From assembly GCF_030269485.1 (NCBI RefSeq), contig NZ_BSTL01000037.1, forward strand, positions 1 to 64,000: 64,000 bases of DNA, read 5' to 3'. A model generated the notes under the pieces. It saw only the letters and a program-made list of their open reading frames with translations. It was not told the DNA's origin and made no database searches. The stretch's first letter is position 1; every line of letters starts with the position of its first letter. Below, one piece after another: positions 8,575 through 17,428 of the stretch. Position numbers and translations under genes: made by a program. The stretch is from Actinoplanes sp. NBRC 103695 (GTDB taxonomy: Bacteria > Actinomycetota > Actinomycetes > Mycobacteriales > Micromonosporaceae).

Positions 8575-8905
8575 GCTTCGAGACGATCTGCCGCGCCACC
8601 ACGTGAGAGCGGCCAGGGACGCGACATCCGGCCGATGCGCGTCATCGACCAGGCTCACCGCCGGCTGTGCTCGGGCCGTCGAGGCCAGCGGACCCAGTAT
8701 GGCCGGCCCTACCCGGAACAGGTCCGGCGTACCAGGAAGCAGCCCGAACGCGACCTAAAGCGCCCGCTGATGCCGCGGCTGCAGTTCCGAAAGTCGGCCC
8801 AGCATGGGTACGCACAGCCGGTGCGGGACGGGTGAAGGGCAGCTCCGCCTCGAACTGCGACCTGGACGAGTCGACGACCCGCAGGCCGGCCGCTGCGGCG
8901 TCGTC
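8575..8905 (-). pseudogene. Decayed LuxR-family (LAL/AAA-type) regulator
   Basis: Read across frames on the minus strand: GLRVVDSSRSQFEAELPF, a frameshift near 8832, then HRLCVPMLGRLSELQPRHQR, an in-frame TAG, then VAFGL, LPGTPDLFRVGPAILGPLAS and AVSLVDDAHRPDVASLAAL. This follows the order of large LuxR ATPase regulators: (G)MRVLRATGVESEAELPFAGLHQLLRPL, PxxFLVGLAVLxLL, and Walker B CLVDDAQWLD. The Walker A region upstream is unrecognisable. At least one frameshift and one stop mark it as dead. Confidence 0.65.
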
Positions 8906-8984
8906 GGCGTTTCTACGCCGGCGGACGGTGGCCGGCCGACGGAGAGAGGCCGGGTGACTTGTTCGACCCATTCCTTGATGCCGA

Positions 8985-9740
8985 TCAGCTGCTTCCGGCG
9001 CTGGCCCAGAACGCATGCAGGGTGTCTGCGGCCCGTTGGGGGTCTTCCAGCATCCAGTAATGGCCGACGTCGTCGAGCGTTTGCAGGCGGGCGCCAGTCC
9101 TACGGGCGACCTGCTCGTTCTGGATGAGGACCTCTTCCGGATTGACGCCGTCCAGCACATCGCCGGTCGGCACCAGGACCAGGCCCGGAACGTCGATCGG
9201 CCCGGTCCTCCAGTCGGCGTCGAGGTTCGGCCAGGCCGAGCGGTAAAGCGCCAGAATCGCGCCGTCCATCGTCTCGTCGTGGGCCGCGTCGATGTCGGCG
9301 CCCACCTCGGCCGTCAGGCCGCGCGGGCCGAGCAACTGGCCGAACGTTCCGGGCGTGCCCGCGCGGACGGCGGCGAGGGACTGCTCGCCCTCGGGGCTCT
9401 TCTGCCACATGGTCGCGATCGGATGCCACTGATAGTCGGGATGCCAGCCGTAGGCGACGTCGGAGACCCAGCTGCGGACGCCTACGCCGGGGAAGGCGGA
9501 CACCACCCGCATGGTCAGGTGGCCGCCCCAGTCATGGCCGACCAGGTCGATGTCACCGCCGATAGTCCGCAGCTCGTCGGCGAGCCAAGCGGCGTACGCG
9601 TCCTTCCCGGTCATCTCCGGAGGGCGGGGTGAGCCGAAGCCGGGGAGTCGCAGGGCCACGCTGTCACCGGGCAGCAGCCGGCGGAGGGCATCCCAGAGGG
9701 CGGGGGTCTCGGGTACACCATGGACGAGAACTGTGGTCAT
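8985..9740 (-). CDS. Alpha/beta hydrolase (haloalkane-dehalogenase/epoxide-hydrolase-like)
   Basis: 251 residues from ATG 9740 (GAAGGA nine bases upstream). MTTVLVHGVPETPALWDAL carries the HGxP oxyanion motif. LVGHDWGGHLTMRV has Asp as nucleophile (GHDWGG), as in haloalkane dehalogenases and epoxide hydrolases. GHYWMLEDPQRAADTLHAFW supplies the catalytic His. The Asp nucleophile argues against a simple esterase. It is divergent from a LysR regulator (start 9830), which probably controls it. Confidence 0.85.
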   Translation of the reverse strand: MTTVLVHGVPETPALWDALRRLLPGDSVALRLPGFGSPRPPEMTGKDAYAAWLADELRTIGGDIDLVGHDWGGHLTMRVVSAFPGVGVRSWVSDVAYGWHPDYQWHPIATMWQKSPEGEQSLAAVRAGTPGTFGQLLGPRGLTAEVGADIDAAHDETMDGAILALYRSAWPNLDADWRTGPIDVPGLVLVPTGDVLDGVNPEEVLIQNEQVARRTGARLQTLDDVGHYWMLEDPQRAADTLHAFWASAGSS

Positions 9741-9829
9741 GAGCCAAGATCCTTCGCCCGTCGCCGTCTGGTGGCCAGGCCGTTTCCGGTATGCCGAGCC
9801 ATGCCGTACGTGCATGTCAGACTGGCGGG

Positions 9830-10681
9830 GTGGCAGACGTCGAACTTCGCCAATTGCGATACCTGATTGCCGTCGCTGACGAGGGCGGCATCTCGCACGC
9901 CGCCGCGAGCCTCGGGATGACCCAGCCCGCCCTGACCCGGGCCATCGCCACCCTCGAACGGTCCGTCGGGGTCGCTTTGCTCGACCGCCTGCCGCGAGGA
10001 TCCGTCCTGACCGCGGCCGGCCGGATCCTGGCCGACCGGGCGCGTGCCATCAACCAGGAAGTCGCCGCGGCCGTCCGGCAGTCCCGGGAGACCAGCGCGC
10101 AGATCCCACCCCTCCGGGTCAGCGCACGCGCCTGCGACTACGACACGCTCGGTGACCTGATCGCCGCCGGCCCCGGCGAGAAGATCGAGCCGGTCATGGC
10201 CCATTGGCGTACGCAATTGGCGTCGCTGCGCTCCGGGGCGGCCGACGTCGCCCTGGTCAGCGGCGAATTCGACGAGACCGGGCTGGACACCACACTGGTC
10301 GCCACCCAGGAGCGGGTGGCTATGGTGCCGGAGAACCAGCGGTTCGCGTGGCGAGACGTCGTCGACCGCACCGACCTGCTTCCATACCACGTCCTCGGAT
10401 GGGCCGGCAGCACCCCGCAGGAACGCGACTACTGGCTGGACGGAGCGCCCCTGGCCGGCGCGGAGGTGGAGGACCTGCTTCAGCTGTTCGTGCACGTCCG
10501 CAACGACGACGGCATCGCGTTCGTGCCGCTTCCGATGGTGGAAGAAGCTCCATCCATGCGCGGCGTCCGGCTGATCCGGGTCAACGACCTCGCTCCGGCC
10601 CGAGTCCGCCTGGCCTGGCTGTCGGAACAAACCTCGACCCGGATCGCTCGATTCGTTGCCGCCGGGGTCGGTGCGGTCTAG
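9830..10681 (+). CDS. LysR-family transcriptional regulator
   Basis: About 283 residues from GTG 9830; ATG 9791 is open in frame but would add an unusual 13-residue extension. The winged HTH reads VELRQLRYLIAVADEGGISH, then ASLGMTQPALTRAIATLE and SVGVALLDRLPRGSVLTAAG. The effector domain follows with normal length (RVRLAWLSEQTSTRIARFVA near the end). It is divergent from the Asp-nucleophile hydrolase at 8985-9740, the usual LysR-target arrangement. The effector is unknown. Confidence 0.88.
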   Translation: MADVELRQLRYLIAVADEGGISHAAASLGMTQPALTRAIATLERSVGVALLDRLPRGSVLTAAGRILADRARAINQEVAAAVRQSRETSAQIPPLRVSARACDYDTLGDLIAAGPGEKIEPVMAHWRTQLASLRSGAADVALVSGEFDETGLDTTLVATQERVAMVPENQRFAWRDVVDRTDLLPYHVLGWAGSTPQERDYWLDGAPLAGAEVEDLLQLFVHVRNDDGIAFVPLPMVEEAPSMRGVRLIRVNDLAPARVRLAWLSEQTSTRIARFVAAGVGAV

Positions 10682-10710
10682 ATCGACACAACTGGTCGGC
10701 GCTGCAGGCG

Positions 10711-10878
10711 ATGATCGCCGTCCCGGGTGGCCCGGCCTGGCGGCAGTGTCTGAGCTGGCTGATCCAGCCGCCGGACAGCGTCCCCGCCGCGCTCACCGCC
10801 GCCGGGCTGCTGCTCGCCGGGGCCCTCACCTACGCCGCACGGGTCAGCCCACCCACGCGCCCACCGAGATCGAGATGA
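10711..10878 (+). CDS. Possible small membrane protein (weak)
   Basis: ATG 10711 opens 55 codons with one hydrophobic helix: VPAALTAAGLLLAGALTYAA. There is no clear ribosome site and no family match. It lies 30 bp after the LysR gene. The remaining bases to 10951 hold nothing recognisable. It may be a chance frame. Confidence 0.2.
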   Translation: MIAVPGGPAWRQCLSWLIQPPDSVPAALTAAGLLLAGALTYAARVSPPTRPPRSR

Positions 10879-10951
10879 CCCCGTAACCTCCGTGGTTGGA
10901 CGACCGGCTATCCCTTGCCCGGGGTCAGACGCGGGATCGGCTGCCGCCGGG

Positions 10952-11527
10952 TCAGCGGAGTCCGCGCGGGGCGCGTAGCCCGAGGGTGCGACGGCTGGCC
11001 TCGATCAGGTGCCGGCGCAGGACGTCGTCGTCGAGGCCGCTCGTTCGTGCGCTCATCCCGCCGGCGATCCCGGCCATGACCATGTCGGCTTTGATCCACC
11101 CGCCCACGCCGGGGTCGATGTCGGCGAGCAGCATGTTCAACCGGTTGGCCAGTTCGCCCACCTCGGTGCGGGAGCGCAGCATCTCGATGGCCCCGGGATC
11201 GCCGACCAGCATGGGAACCAGCATGCGATTTCTCACCGCGAGGTCGACTACGCCGGTGAGCATGCGCTCGGCGCGTGCCCGTCGGCCGCGCTGTCCCTCG
11301 GCCGCCTCGACCGCCGCCTGCAGCCCGCCGAGGACTGGCTCGATCACCGCGTTGAGCAGTTCCTCGCGAGTGCGGAAGTGGTGATGAACAGCCGACTTCG
11401 TGACGCCCACCTCGTCGGCGATCATCTGCAGCGACGTGCCGGCGAAGCTGTGCCGGGCGAACAAGCTGATCGCGGCGTCGATGAACCGCTGCCGGCTATC
11501 GGCTGCCCTGACTGCTGTCACGACCAT
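10952..11527 (-). CDS. TetR-family repressor, probable regulator of the MMPL exporter
   Basis: 191 residues from ATG 11527 with AGGAGCG upstream. The N-terminal HTH is classical: RQRFIDAAISLFARHSFAGT, SLQMIADEVGVTKSAVHHHF then RTREELLNAVIEP. The C-terminal ligand domain has no recognised subtype (MLVPMLVGDPGAIEMLRSR is present, as in many exporter-linked TetRs). It is divergent from the MMPL transporter at 11714; three copies of a shared palindrome lie between them. Confidence 0.88.
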   Translation of the reverse strand: MVVTAVRAADSRQRFIDAAISLFARHSFAGTSLQMIADEVGVTKSAVHHHFRTREELLNAVIEPVLGGLQAAVEAAEGQRGRRARAERMLTGVVDLAVRNRMLVPMLVGDPGAIEMLRSRTEVGELANRLNMLLADIDPGVGGWIKADMVMAGIAGGMSARTSGLDDDVLRRHLIEASRRTLGLRAPRGLR

Positions 11528-11615
11528 GCGCGCTCCTGACTGAACCCTGTCTTTGCCAGCAAGCTTAGCGGGACGACCGTTCACCCCATAGCTGCACATC
11601 CGTATAGGAAATCAC

Positions 11616-11672
11616 TGCACGATCGTAAAGTGAGCTTCTTCACGATCGTGCAGCGTACGACTGCACGATCGG
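11616..11672. promoter_or_regulatory. Three copies of a TetR operator motif
   Basis: CTGCACGATCGT (11616-11627), CACGATCGTGCAG (11642-11654) and CTGCACGATCG (11662-11672) are all derived from the perfect 14-bp palindrome TGCACGATCGTGCA. They sit between the tetR start (11527) and the MMPL start (11714). This is the expected layout for auto-repression plus repression of the exporter operon (inference from position and symmetry). Confidence 0.75.
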
Positions 11673-11713
11673 CTAGCTTACGGAGAGACCAAAACCTCCG
11701 GAGGAGACCCGAG

Positions 11714-13912
11714 ATGGCATCGTTTTTGTACCGGCTTGGCCGGTTCGCGTTCCGTCGGCGATGGCTGGTCGTCGGGTTGTGGCTGGCGGTCCTCGCGGTC
11801 ACAGTGACCGGCGCCGCGACATTGTCCGGTCCGACGTCCGACGCGGCCCGGATTCCCGGCACGCCCTCGCAGCAGGCGATCGACCTGCTGCAGGAACGGT
11901 TCCCGCAGGCCTCCGCCGACGGCGCCACCGCCCGGGTGGTGTTCGCCGCGCCGGCCGGACAGCAGCTCACCAGCGCGGCTACGAAGGCGGCCGTCGAGCA
12001 GGTCGTCGCCGAGTTGCGCCAAGCACCGCAGGTGGCTTCGGTGAACGACCCGTTCCAGTCCGGCGCCGTGAACCAGGCGGGGACCGTCGGCTTCGCCCAG
12101 GCGACCTACCGCGTGGCCGCGCAGGAGCTGACCGACGGCGACCGCGACGCGCTCACCGGCATCGCCGAGCGGGCCAGCACGAAGAATCTGAGCGTCGAGG
12201 TCGGCGGTGACGCGCTGCAGCCGCAGTCCGAGCAGGGGCTCGGCGAGGTGATCGGTGTCGCGGTGGCCGCCGTGGTACTGGTGATCACGTTCGGTTCCCT
12301 GGTGGCCGCCGGCCTGCCGCTGCTGACCGCGCTGTTCGGCATCGGTATCGGCATCAGCCTGATCACAGCCGCTACCGGTTTCATCGACCTGTCCTCGAAC
12401 ACGCCGATCCTCGCACTGATGCTCGGCCTCGCCGTCTCCATCGACTACGCCCTGTTCATCGTCTCCCGCTACCGCCACGAACTCGCCGACGGCCGCGAAC
12501 CCGAGGAAGCTGCCGGTCGAGCGGTCGGCACCGCCGGCTCAGCGGTCGTGTTCGCCGGGCTGACCGTCGTGATCGCGCTGGCCGCCCTCTCCGTGGTCGG
12601 CGTGCCGTTCCTGACCCAGATGGGCCTGGCCGCCGCGCTCACCGTGGCCATCGCCGTGATCATCGCCCTGACCCTGCTGCCCGCGATGCTCGGCTTCGCC
12701 GGCCGCCGGATCCTCGGCAGACGCGCCCGCACTCAGCGCACCCGCGACCCCGAGGCCGGCAAGACCACCTTCGGCACCCGCTGGGCCCGCGCGATCGGCC
12801 GCCGGCCGGTCGCCGCACTGCTGATCGCCGTGGCCGCGCTCGGCGTCGTCGCGATCCCGGCCCTGGACCTGCGACTGGGCATTCAGGACGACGCCACCGC
12901 CGCACCCGACACCACCCAGCGCAAGGCCTACGATCTCGTGGCCACCGGCTTCGGCGCCGGCTTCAACGGGCCCCTCATCGTCGTGGTCGACACCCCGGCC
13001 GGCGCCGCGAAGGCCACCGCCGAGCAGGTCGTACAGAAAATCAGCGCCCTGCCCGACGTCGCCACGGCGGCCGCCGCCGCCGTCAACCCCGCCGACGACA
13101 CCGCCATGATCACCGTCATCCCCACCAGCGGACCCGGCGACACCGCCACCAAAGACCTCGTACACGCCATCCGCCACCTCGACGGCACCATCACCGGCGC
13201 GAGCATCGGCGTCACCGGCCTGACCGCCATCAACATCGACGTCTCCACCAAACTCACCGACGCCCTTCTGCCCTACCTGGCAGTGGTCGTGGGTCTGGCA
13301 TTCCTGTTGCTCATGTTGGTGTTCCGGTCGGTACTGGTACCGATCAAGGCCACCCTGGGCTTTCTGCTCAGCCTCGCCGCCACCTTCGGCGCCCTGGTGG
13401 CACTCTTCCAATGGGGCTGGGGCGCCGACCTGCTCGGCGTCGAGCAGACCGGGCCGATCGTCAGCTCCCTGCCCATCGTCGTGATCGGCATCGTGTTCGG
13501 CCTGGCCATGGACTACCAGGTCTTCCTGGTCACCCGGATGCGCGAGGATTACGTGCACGGCGCCGCGCCCCGCGAGGCCGTGATGACCGGCCTCGGCCAC
13601 GGCGCACGAGTGGTCACCGCCGCCGCGCTGATCATGATCAGCGTCTTCGCCGGATTCATCATCGCCCCCGACACGTTTATCAAATCGATCGGCTTCGCGC
13701 TCTCCGCAGCCGTGCTCTTCGACGCGTTCGTCGTCCGGATGACCATCGTGCCGGCCGTGATGACCCTGCTCGGCAAGGCCGCCTGGTGGCTACCCCCATG
13801 GCTGGACCGGCTCCTGCCCAACGTCGACGTCGAAGGCGAGAAACTGCGCCACCAACTCGACGACGCACCGGCCGACCCGGCCGTGAGCGTCCCCGCGCCG
13901 GTGCAGGCATGA
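11714..13912 (+). CDS. MMPL-family (RND-type) membrane transporter
   Basis: 732 residues from ATG 11714 (GGAGGAG 8 bases upstream; the open frame to 11630 runs through the operators). The organisation is RND/MMPL: TM1 after RRRWLVVGLWLAVLAVTVTG, a large extracellular domain (about 50-185), a TM2-6 bundle with VVLVITFGSLVAAGLPLLTA and the proton-relay-type LGLAVSIDYALFIVSRYRHE, then a second half repeating this with IVFGLAMDYQVFLVTRMRED. It probably exports lipids or drugs by proton motive force. It overlaps the next gene by ATGA and is under apparent TetR control. Confidence 0.92.
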   Translation: MASFLYRLGRFAFRRRWLVVGLWLAVLAVTVTGAATLSGPTSDAARIPGTPSQQAIDLLQERFPQASADGATARVVFAAPAGQQLTSAATKAAVEQVVAELRQAPQVASVNDPFQSGAVNQAGTVGFAQATYRVAAQELTDGDRDALTGIAERASTKNLSVEVGGDALQPQSEQGLGEVIGVAVAAVVLVITFGSLVAAGLPLLTALFGIGIGISLITAATGFIDLSSNTPILALMLGLAVSIDYALFIVSRYRHELADGREPEEAAGRAVGTAGSAVVFAGLTVVIALAALSVVGVPFLTQMGLAAALTVAIAVIIALTLLPAMLGFAGRRILGRRARTQRTRDPEAGKTTFGTRWARAIGRRPVAALLIAVAALGVVAIPALDLRLGIQDDATAAPDTTQRKAYDLVATGFGAGFNGPLIVVVDTPAGAAKATAEQVVQKISALPDVATAAAAAVNPADDTAMITVIPTSGPGDTATKDLVHAIRHLDGTITGASIGVTGLTAINIDVSTKLTDALLPYLAVVVGLAFLLLMLVFRSVLVPIKATLGFLLSLAATFGALVALFQWGWGADLLGVEQTGPIVSSLPIVVIGIVFGLAMDYQVFLVTRMREDYVHGAAPREAVMTGLGHGARVVTAAALIMISVFAGFIIAPDTFIKSIGFALSAAVLFDAFVVRMTIVPAVMTLLGKAAWWLPPWLDRLLPNVDVEGEKLRHQLDDAPADPAVSVPAPVQA

Positions 13913-14784
13913 AGCTGCTCGTATACGGCGCCGGGGTCCTCGGCAGCCTGCTCGCGGCCCGCCTGCACGAGGCCGGGCACAACGTCGCGATCCTCGCCCG
14001 GGGCCAGCGCCTGGCCGCCCTGCGCCGGCACGGCATTCAGCTCGCCGAGGAAGACAGCCCGGTCGTCCGGCGGGTGCCGGTGCCGGTGGTCGAGGACCCG
14101 GCCGGCGGGTACGACCTGATCGCCGTCCTGGTCCGCGCCCATCAGGTGGACCCCGTCCTGGAATCGGTCGCCGGCCTCGACGGCGACGTGTTGTTCCTGC
14201 ACGCGTGGGCGGCCGGCGCCGAGCCGCTGGGCGCGGTGATCGGCCACGAGCGGGTGCTGCTCGGCTTCCCCACCGGCGGCGGCACGATGGACGGCGACGT
14301 GGTGCGCCACCGCGCGAGCAGCTTCGTGATCCGCCGCGTCCCGATGCAGATCGGCGGACCCGGAGGGCACGAAAGCCCTCGACTGCAGCGGATCGTGCAC
14401 ATATTCCGCACCGCCGGGATCAACGCCAAGGCCGAGCCGCGGATGGATGCCCGGCTCAAGACGCATGCCGCGATGGTGGTGCCCCTCGGGCAGGCAGTGC
14501 TCGCGGCGGGCGGCCCGGCGGCGTTCGCCGGCGATCCGGACGCGGTCCGCGGCCTGATCCGCCGCATGCGGCAGAACCTGGCCGCCCTGCCGACGCCGCC
14601 GGTCCCGCGCGGTATCGCTGCGGTGCTGACTCTGCCTGACGGAGTGCTCGTGCCCGTCATCCGGCGGTTCCTGCGCAGCCCGACGGCCACACACAGCGGG
14701 CTCAGCAACACTTCACCCGCGACGGAAGCGGCCGAACTCGAACGGCTGGCCGACCAGCTGCGCGCCCAGGAGAGGGACCGGTAG
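13909..14784 (+). CDS. Ketopantoate-reductase-like (ApbA/PanE fold) oxidoreductase
   Basis: 291 residues; its ATG overlaps the MMPL stop (ATGA). MKLLVYGAGVLGSLLAARLH and VAILARGQRLAALRRHGIQL are the NADP-binding motifs of the ApbA/PanE family. DLIAVLVRAHQVDPVLESVA and a Lys-rich MDARLKTHAAMVVPLGQA follow in place of the usual catalytic region. Coupling to an exporter suggests a detoxification or tailoring role rather than pantothenate synthesis (inference). The substrate is unknown. Confidence 0.8.
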   Translation: MKLLVYGAGVLGSLLAARLHEAGHNVAILARGQRLAALRRHGIQLAEEDSPVVRRVPVPVVEDPAGGYDLIAVLVRAHQVDPVLESVAGLDGDVLFLHAWAAGAEPLGAVIGHERVLLGFPTGGGTMDGDVVRHRASSFVIRRVPMQIGGPGGHESPRLQRIVHIFRTAGINAKAEPRMDARLKTHAAMVVPLGQAVLAAGGPAAFAGDPDAVRGLIRRMRQNLAALPTPPVPRGIAAVLTLPDGVLVPVIRRFLRSPTATHSGLSNTSPATEAAELERLADQLRAQERDR

Positions 14785-14819
14785 GCGATCCCCGCACTCA
14801 CCGGCCCCGCCGAGCCCGA

Positions 14820-15050
14820 TCAGACCGGCCATGCCGGTCCTGTTGTGGATGATCTGCCCGGCGGGGGCGAACCAGCCGAGCGAGCGTGTCGCAATACGTG
14901 GCCGTGCGGGCCGAGCACCGCCGACGGCGTGGCCGGCGCGCATTGGGCCGGCCCGGCGATGCTGACCCAGAAGCCGTTCATGGCCGCATGGGCGCGCGCG
15001 ATGACCTCGAAGACCGGGCACCGTAACGGATCGACGATTCGCGGGATCAA
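14820..15050 (-). pseudogene. Possible carbon-nitrogen hydrolase (nitrilase-type) fragment
   Basis: The reverse frame contains CPVFEVIARAHAAMNGFWVS, then IAGPAQCAPATPSAVLGPHG and HVL. Nitrilase-superfamily enzymes show (x)ARAxENxxWVxxAN...xxxGPxGxVL in the segment around the catalytic Cys. Start, Glu and Lys regions are absent and the tail is frameshifted. This is a tentative remnant call. Confidence 0.3.
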
Positions 15051-15109
15051 GCGCGCCGCAGCTGTTCACCGGCTGCACCAAGCGTCCTGCGGCAGCAGGC
15101 GTAATGGCG

Positions 15110-15406
15110 TCAGCCGACGTCGGTGTCCGGTTCGCGTAGAGGACTGAGCCGCTGTGCACTCGACGGGGCGGGGAAGGTGTAGCGCCCGAGCATGTTGATG
15201 TGCGCGAAGCCGAGCGGCGACAAGCGGGCGGCGTCTTCGTCGCGGAGCGGGTAGCCCTGGGCGCGTAGCGCGGTGACGGCGAGGTCGATGTAGCGGGTGT
15301 TCAAGAGCACGACCGCGTTGAGGACGAGTCCGAGCGCGCCGAGTTGGTATTCCTGCCCGGCGCGGTAGGACTGCATGATGTCGCCGCGGTGACCGTGCAG
15401 GGGTCC
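15110..15406 (-). pseudogene. Tn3-family transposase (TnpA), C-terminal remnant
   Basis: The reverse frame reads GPLHGHRGDIMQSYRAGQEY, QLGALGLVLNAVVLLNTRYI then DLAVTALRAQGYPLRDEDAA and RLSPLGFAHINMLGRYTF. This matches the conserved Tn3 TnpA end (HGxRGExxxxYREGQEDQLGALGLVLNxIVLWNTRY...LRAxGxxVxxxDxARLSPLxxxHINxxGRYxF). Only about 100 of some 1000 residues remain, so it is a dead fragment. Confidence 0.8.
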
Positions 15407-15724
15407 GCGCCGCCTGCGACAGCATCAGCGACGATCAGTGGATCGTCATCCCGTACCCACCGGCCGTCTGGGATGAGGACGCTCAGCGGTGGATCTCCGA
15501 CGCGCCGGGCGGCTCTCAACGGCACTGCCGATGTGCAGGTCAATGGCGAAGTCGCTGGTCAGTGGCCTGTACGGACCCCGTTCACACCGGGGAGATCATT
15601 GAATACCAGGGTGTCTTGCGGTATCTCTCGCCGCGCGGCGGCTCCTGCGCGAGTGAGACGGACGCCTACCTCCGCTCACACCGATCAGTGGTGCTGAACT
15701 GAGAAAAAGGCCGGCCGCCAACGC
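15407..15724. other. 318-bp stretch, probably transposon debris
   Basis: No frame resembles a protein I know. The reverse strand continues the Tn3 fragment only as Arg-rich codons. No terminal repeat was found. Confidence 0.35.
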
Positions 15725-16663
15725 TCACCCGGCCGCCGGGCCCGGGATCAGAACGAGCTTTCCGTGCAGGCCGCCAGCCAGTACACGCCGGTGCGCCTCG
15801 GCTGCCTCGGACAATGGCAGAGTGGTCGCCACCCGCGTGCGCAGCCGCCCGGTGGCTACCTGCTCCACCAGATCAGCCAGGAGTTCGCGGTCGAGCTGGA
15901 TGAGCTGCACCTCTTGCCGTACGCGACGCTCGGGAGCGATCGCGGGCGTCGGCCGAGTGGTGATCACGACTCCGCCGTCCTCGACAGCGGCGGCCGCCGC
16001 CGGGCCGAGAGGAACCGCGTCGAACACCGCGGCCACCGGCCCCACCGTGGCCGGATCAACGGCGCGGGGGACGATCTCGTGGGCTCCGAGGCCGCGTACC
16101 CACGGTTCGTCCTGGTGGTCGGCTTGGGCCAGGACGCGGTAGCCGCGGCGGGCGGCCAACTGGGTGACGAAACCGCCGACGCCGCCGCCGGCCCCGGTGA
16201 CCAGTAGGCGAGTGCCGGCCGGGGGCTCCTCCGGTGACACCATGACCAGTCCCTGGTGTGCGGTTTGGGCGTTGAGTGGCACGGTGGCCGCGGATACGAA
16301 GTCGAGTTCGTCCGGTAGCGGCACCAACCAACTCGTGTCGGCGGCGACGAATTCGGCGTAGCCGCCGGGTGCGCCCCGCGTCTGGAACCACGGGATCATC
16401 CCGACGACGCGGTCACCCACGCGGAACTGTGCCGCGCCGGGACCGACCGCGGTCACCTCGCCGGCGATGTCCCACCCGGGCAGGAACGGTGGCGGCACCG
16501 GTCCGCCGGGAATCTGACCGGTGGTGGCGGCCAGATCGGCCGGGTGCACGCACACCGCGCGAATCCGGACGATGACCTGCCCGTGCCCGGCTTCAGGCTC
16601 CGGTAGCTCGGCCACCCGCAAGACCTCCGGCCCACCGAGCGCACTCACCATGACACCCAACAT
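15725..16663 (-). CDS. NADPH:quinone oxidoreductase-like MDR-family protein
   Basis: 312 residues from ATG 16663. MVSALGGPEVLRVAELPEPE is the canonical quinone-oxidoreductase opening. It continues with VIVRIRAVCVHPADLAATTG, FLPGWDIAGEVTAVGPGAAQ, TVPLNAQTAHQGLVMV and the nucleotide-binding LLVTGAGGGVGGFVTQLAAR. The end is EAHRRVLAGGLHGKLVLIPG. Zinc ligands are absent. It is monocistronic. The neighbouring regulator-like sequence at 16716-16944 is broken, so its control is unclear. Confidence 0.85.
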   Translation of the reverse strand: MLGVMVSALGGPEVLRVAELPEPEAGHGQVIVRIRAVCVHPADLAATTGQIPGGPVPPPFLPGWDIAGEVTAVGPGAAQFRVGDRVVGMIPWFQTRGAPGGYAEFVAADTSWLVPLPDELDFVSAATVPLNAQTAHQGLVMVSPEEPPAGTRLLVTGAGGGVGGFVTQLAARRGYRVLAQADHQDEPWVRGLGAHEIVPRAVDPATVGPVAAVFDAVPLGPAAAAAVEDGGVVITTRPTPAIAPERRVRQEVQLIQLDRELLADLVEQVATGRLRTRVATTLPLSEAAEAHRRVLAGGLHGKLVLIPGPAAG

Positions 16664-16715
16664 CGGTCAACTATAGACATCGACGCCAGTGGGTGCCTGT
16701 ACAGCGAAACCACTC

Positions 16716-16944
16716 TTAAGGCATCCCGGCTGACGCCTGCCATTGCGCCACGGTTAACTCGTGCACCGCCAAGGGGCGCCCCAGGGCGGCGCCGATGATC
16801 TCCACCTGTCGGGCGTAGGCGAGGGACTCCGGGCCGATGGCGCGCGACAACGCGGGCTGTGCCATGCCGAGCCGGTCAGCGGCCCGTCCGAAGTGCAGCT
16901 CCGTCGGCAACCGCGACGAAGTACCGGAGCTGCCGCACCTCCAC
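16716..16944 (-). pseudogene. Broken LysR N-terminus fused to the tail of an NmrA-like protein
   Basis: From GTG 16944 the frame reads VEVRQLRYFVAVADG. A frameshift near 16902 follows, then TELHFGRAADRLGMAQPALS and RAI, the LysR helix-turn-helix. Without any gap the frame passes into GPESLAYARQVEIIGAALGR and PLAVHELTVAQWQASAGMP, which resembles the C-terminus of NAD(P)H-binding NmrA-family proteins (LTYxEQVxxIGxALGRPLxxxEL). Two unrelated gene ends are therefore joined by a deletion, and the LysR part is also frameshifted. Confidence 0.6.
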
Positions 16945-17162
16945 ATCATCATCAGCACTGGCCAAGTCCCCCAGCGCAAAGCCCTCCGCGACCTCGCTCT
17001 GTACAAGATCCAAATCAATACCGCGACGTCGACCGCGATGCCCACTTTCCGTGTAGATATCGCGCACGCCCTCAGCGCCGCCAGATTCCTTGTTGCACTC
17101 GGCGAGAGCTGTTGTCGTGGGGGCAGGCGCCGGCGACCTGAGAGTACTGGTATGTGAGCCGA

Positions 17163-17426
17163 TCAGTGGCGGACGTTGCCTGGTGCCTCGGTTCGCCAGC
17201 CGAGAAGGATCGCGGGCAGTGCCTGCCCGGCGAGTCGCCGGGCCCGCTGGTTCCCGACGGTGCCGAGGTGGCCGAGCGAGGGTATGCCGTACATCGTGCC
17301 CCAGATGACATCGCAGGCGTCGTCGAGATCGGCCAGGACCACGTCGTGTGTCTGCGACCAAGTGGTCAGTAGTTCTTTCAGAGGCGCGTCCTTGTTCGCG
17401 AAGTGCTGGTAGCCCCAGCCGTGACG
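17163..17426 (-). pseudogene. TetR-family regulator remnant with internal deletion
   Basis: The frame reads HGWGYQHFANKDAPLKELLT (end of a TetR HTH: LYxHFxNKDALLxE) and continues at once with QTHDVVLADLDDACDVIWGT then GIPSLGHLGTVGNQRARRLA, which looks like a TetR C-terminal domain. The first HTH helices are missing and the central domain is shortened. It lies directly downstream of the NTF2-like gene. Confidence 0.5.
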
Positions 17427-17428
17427 GA

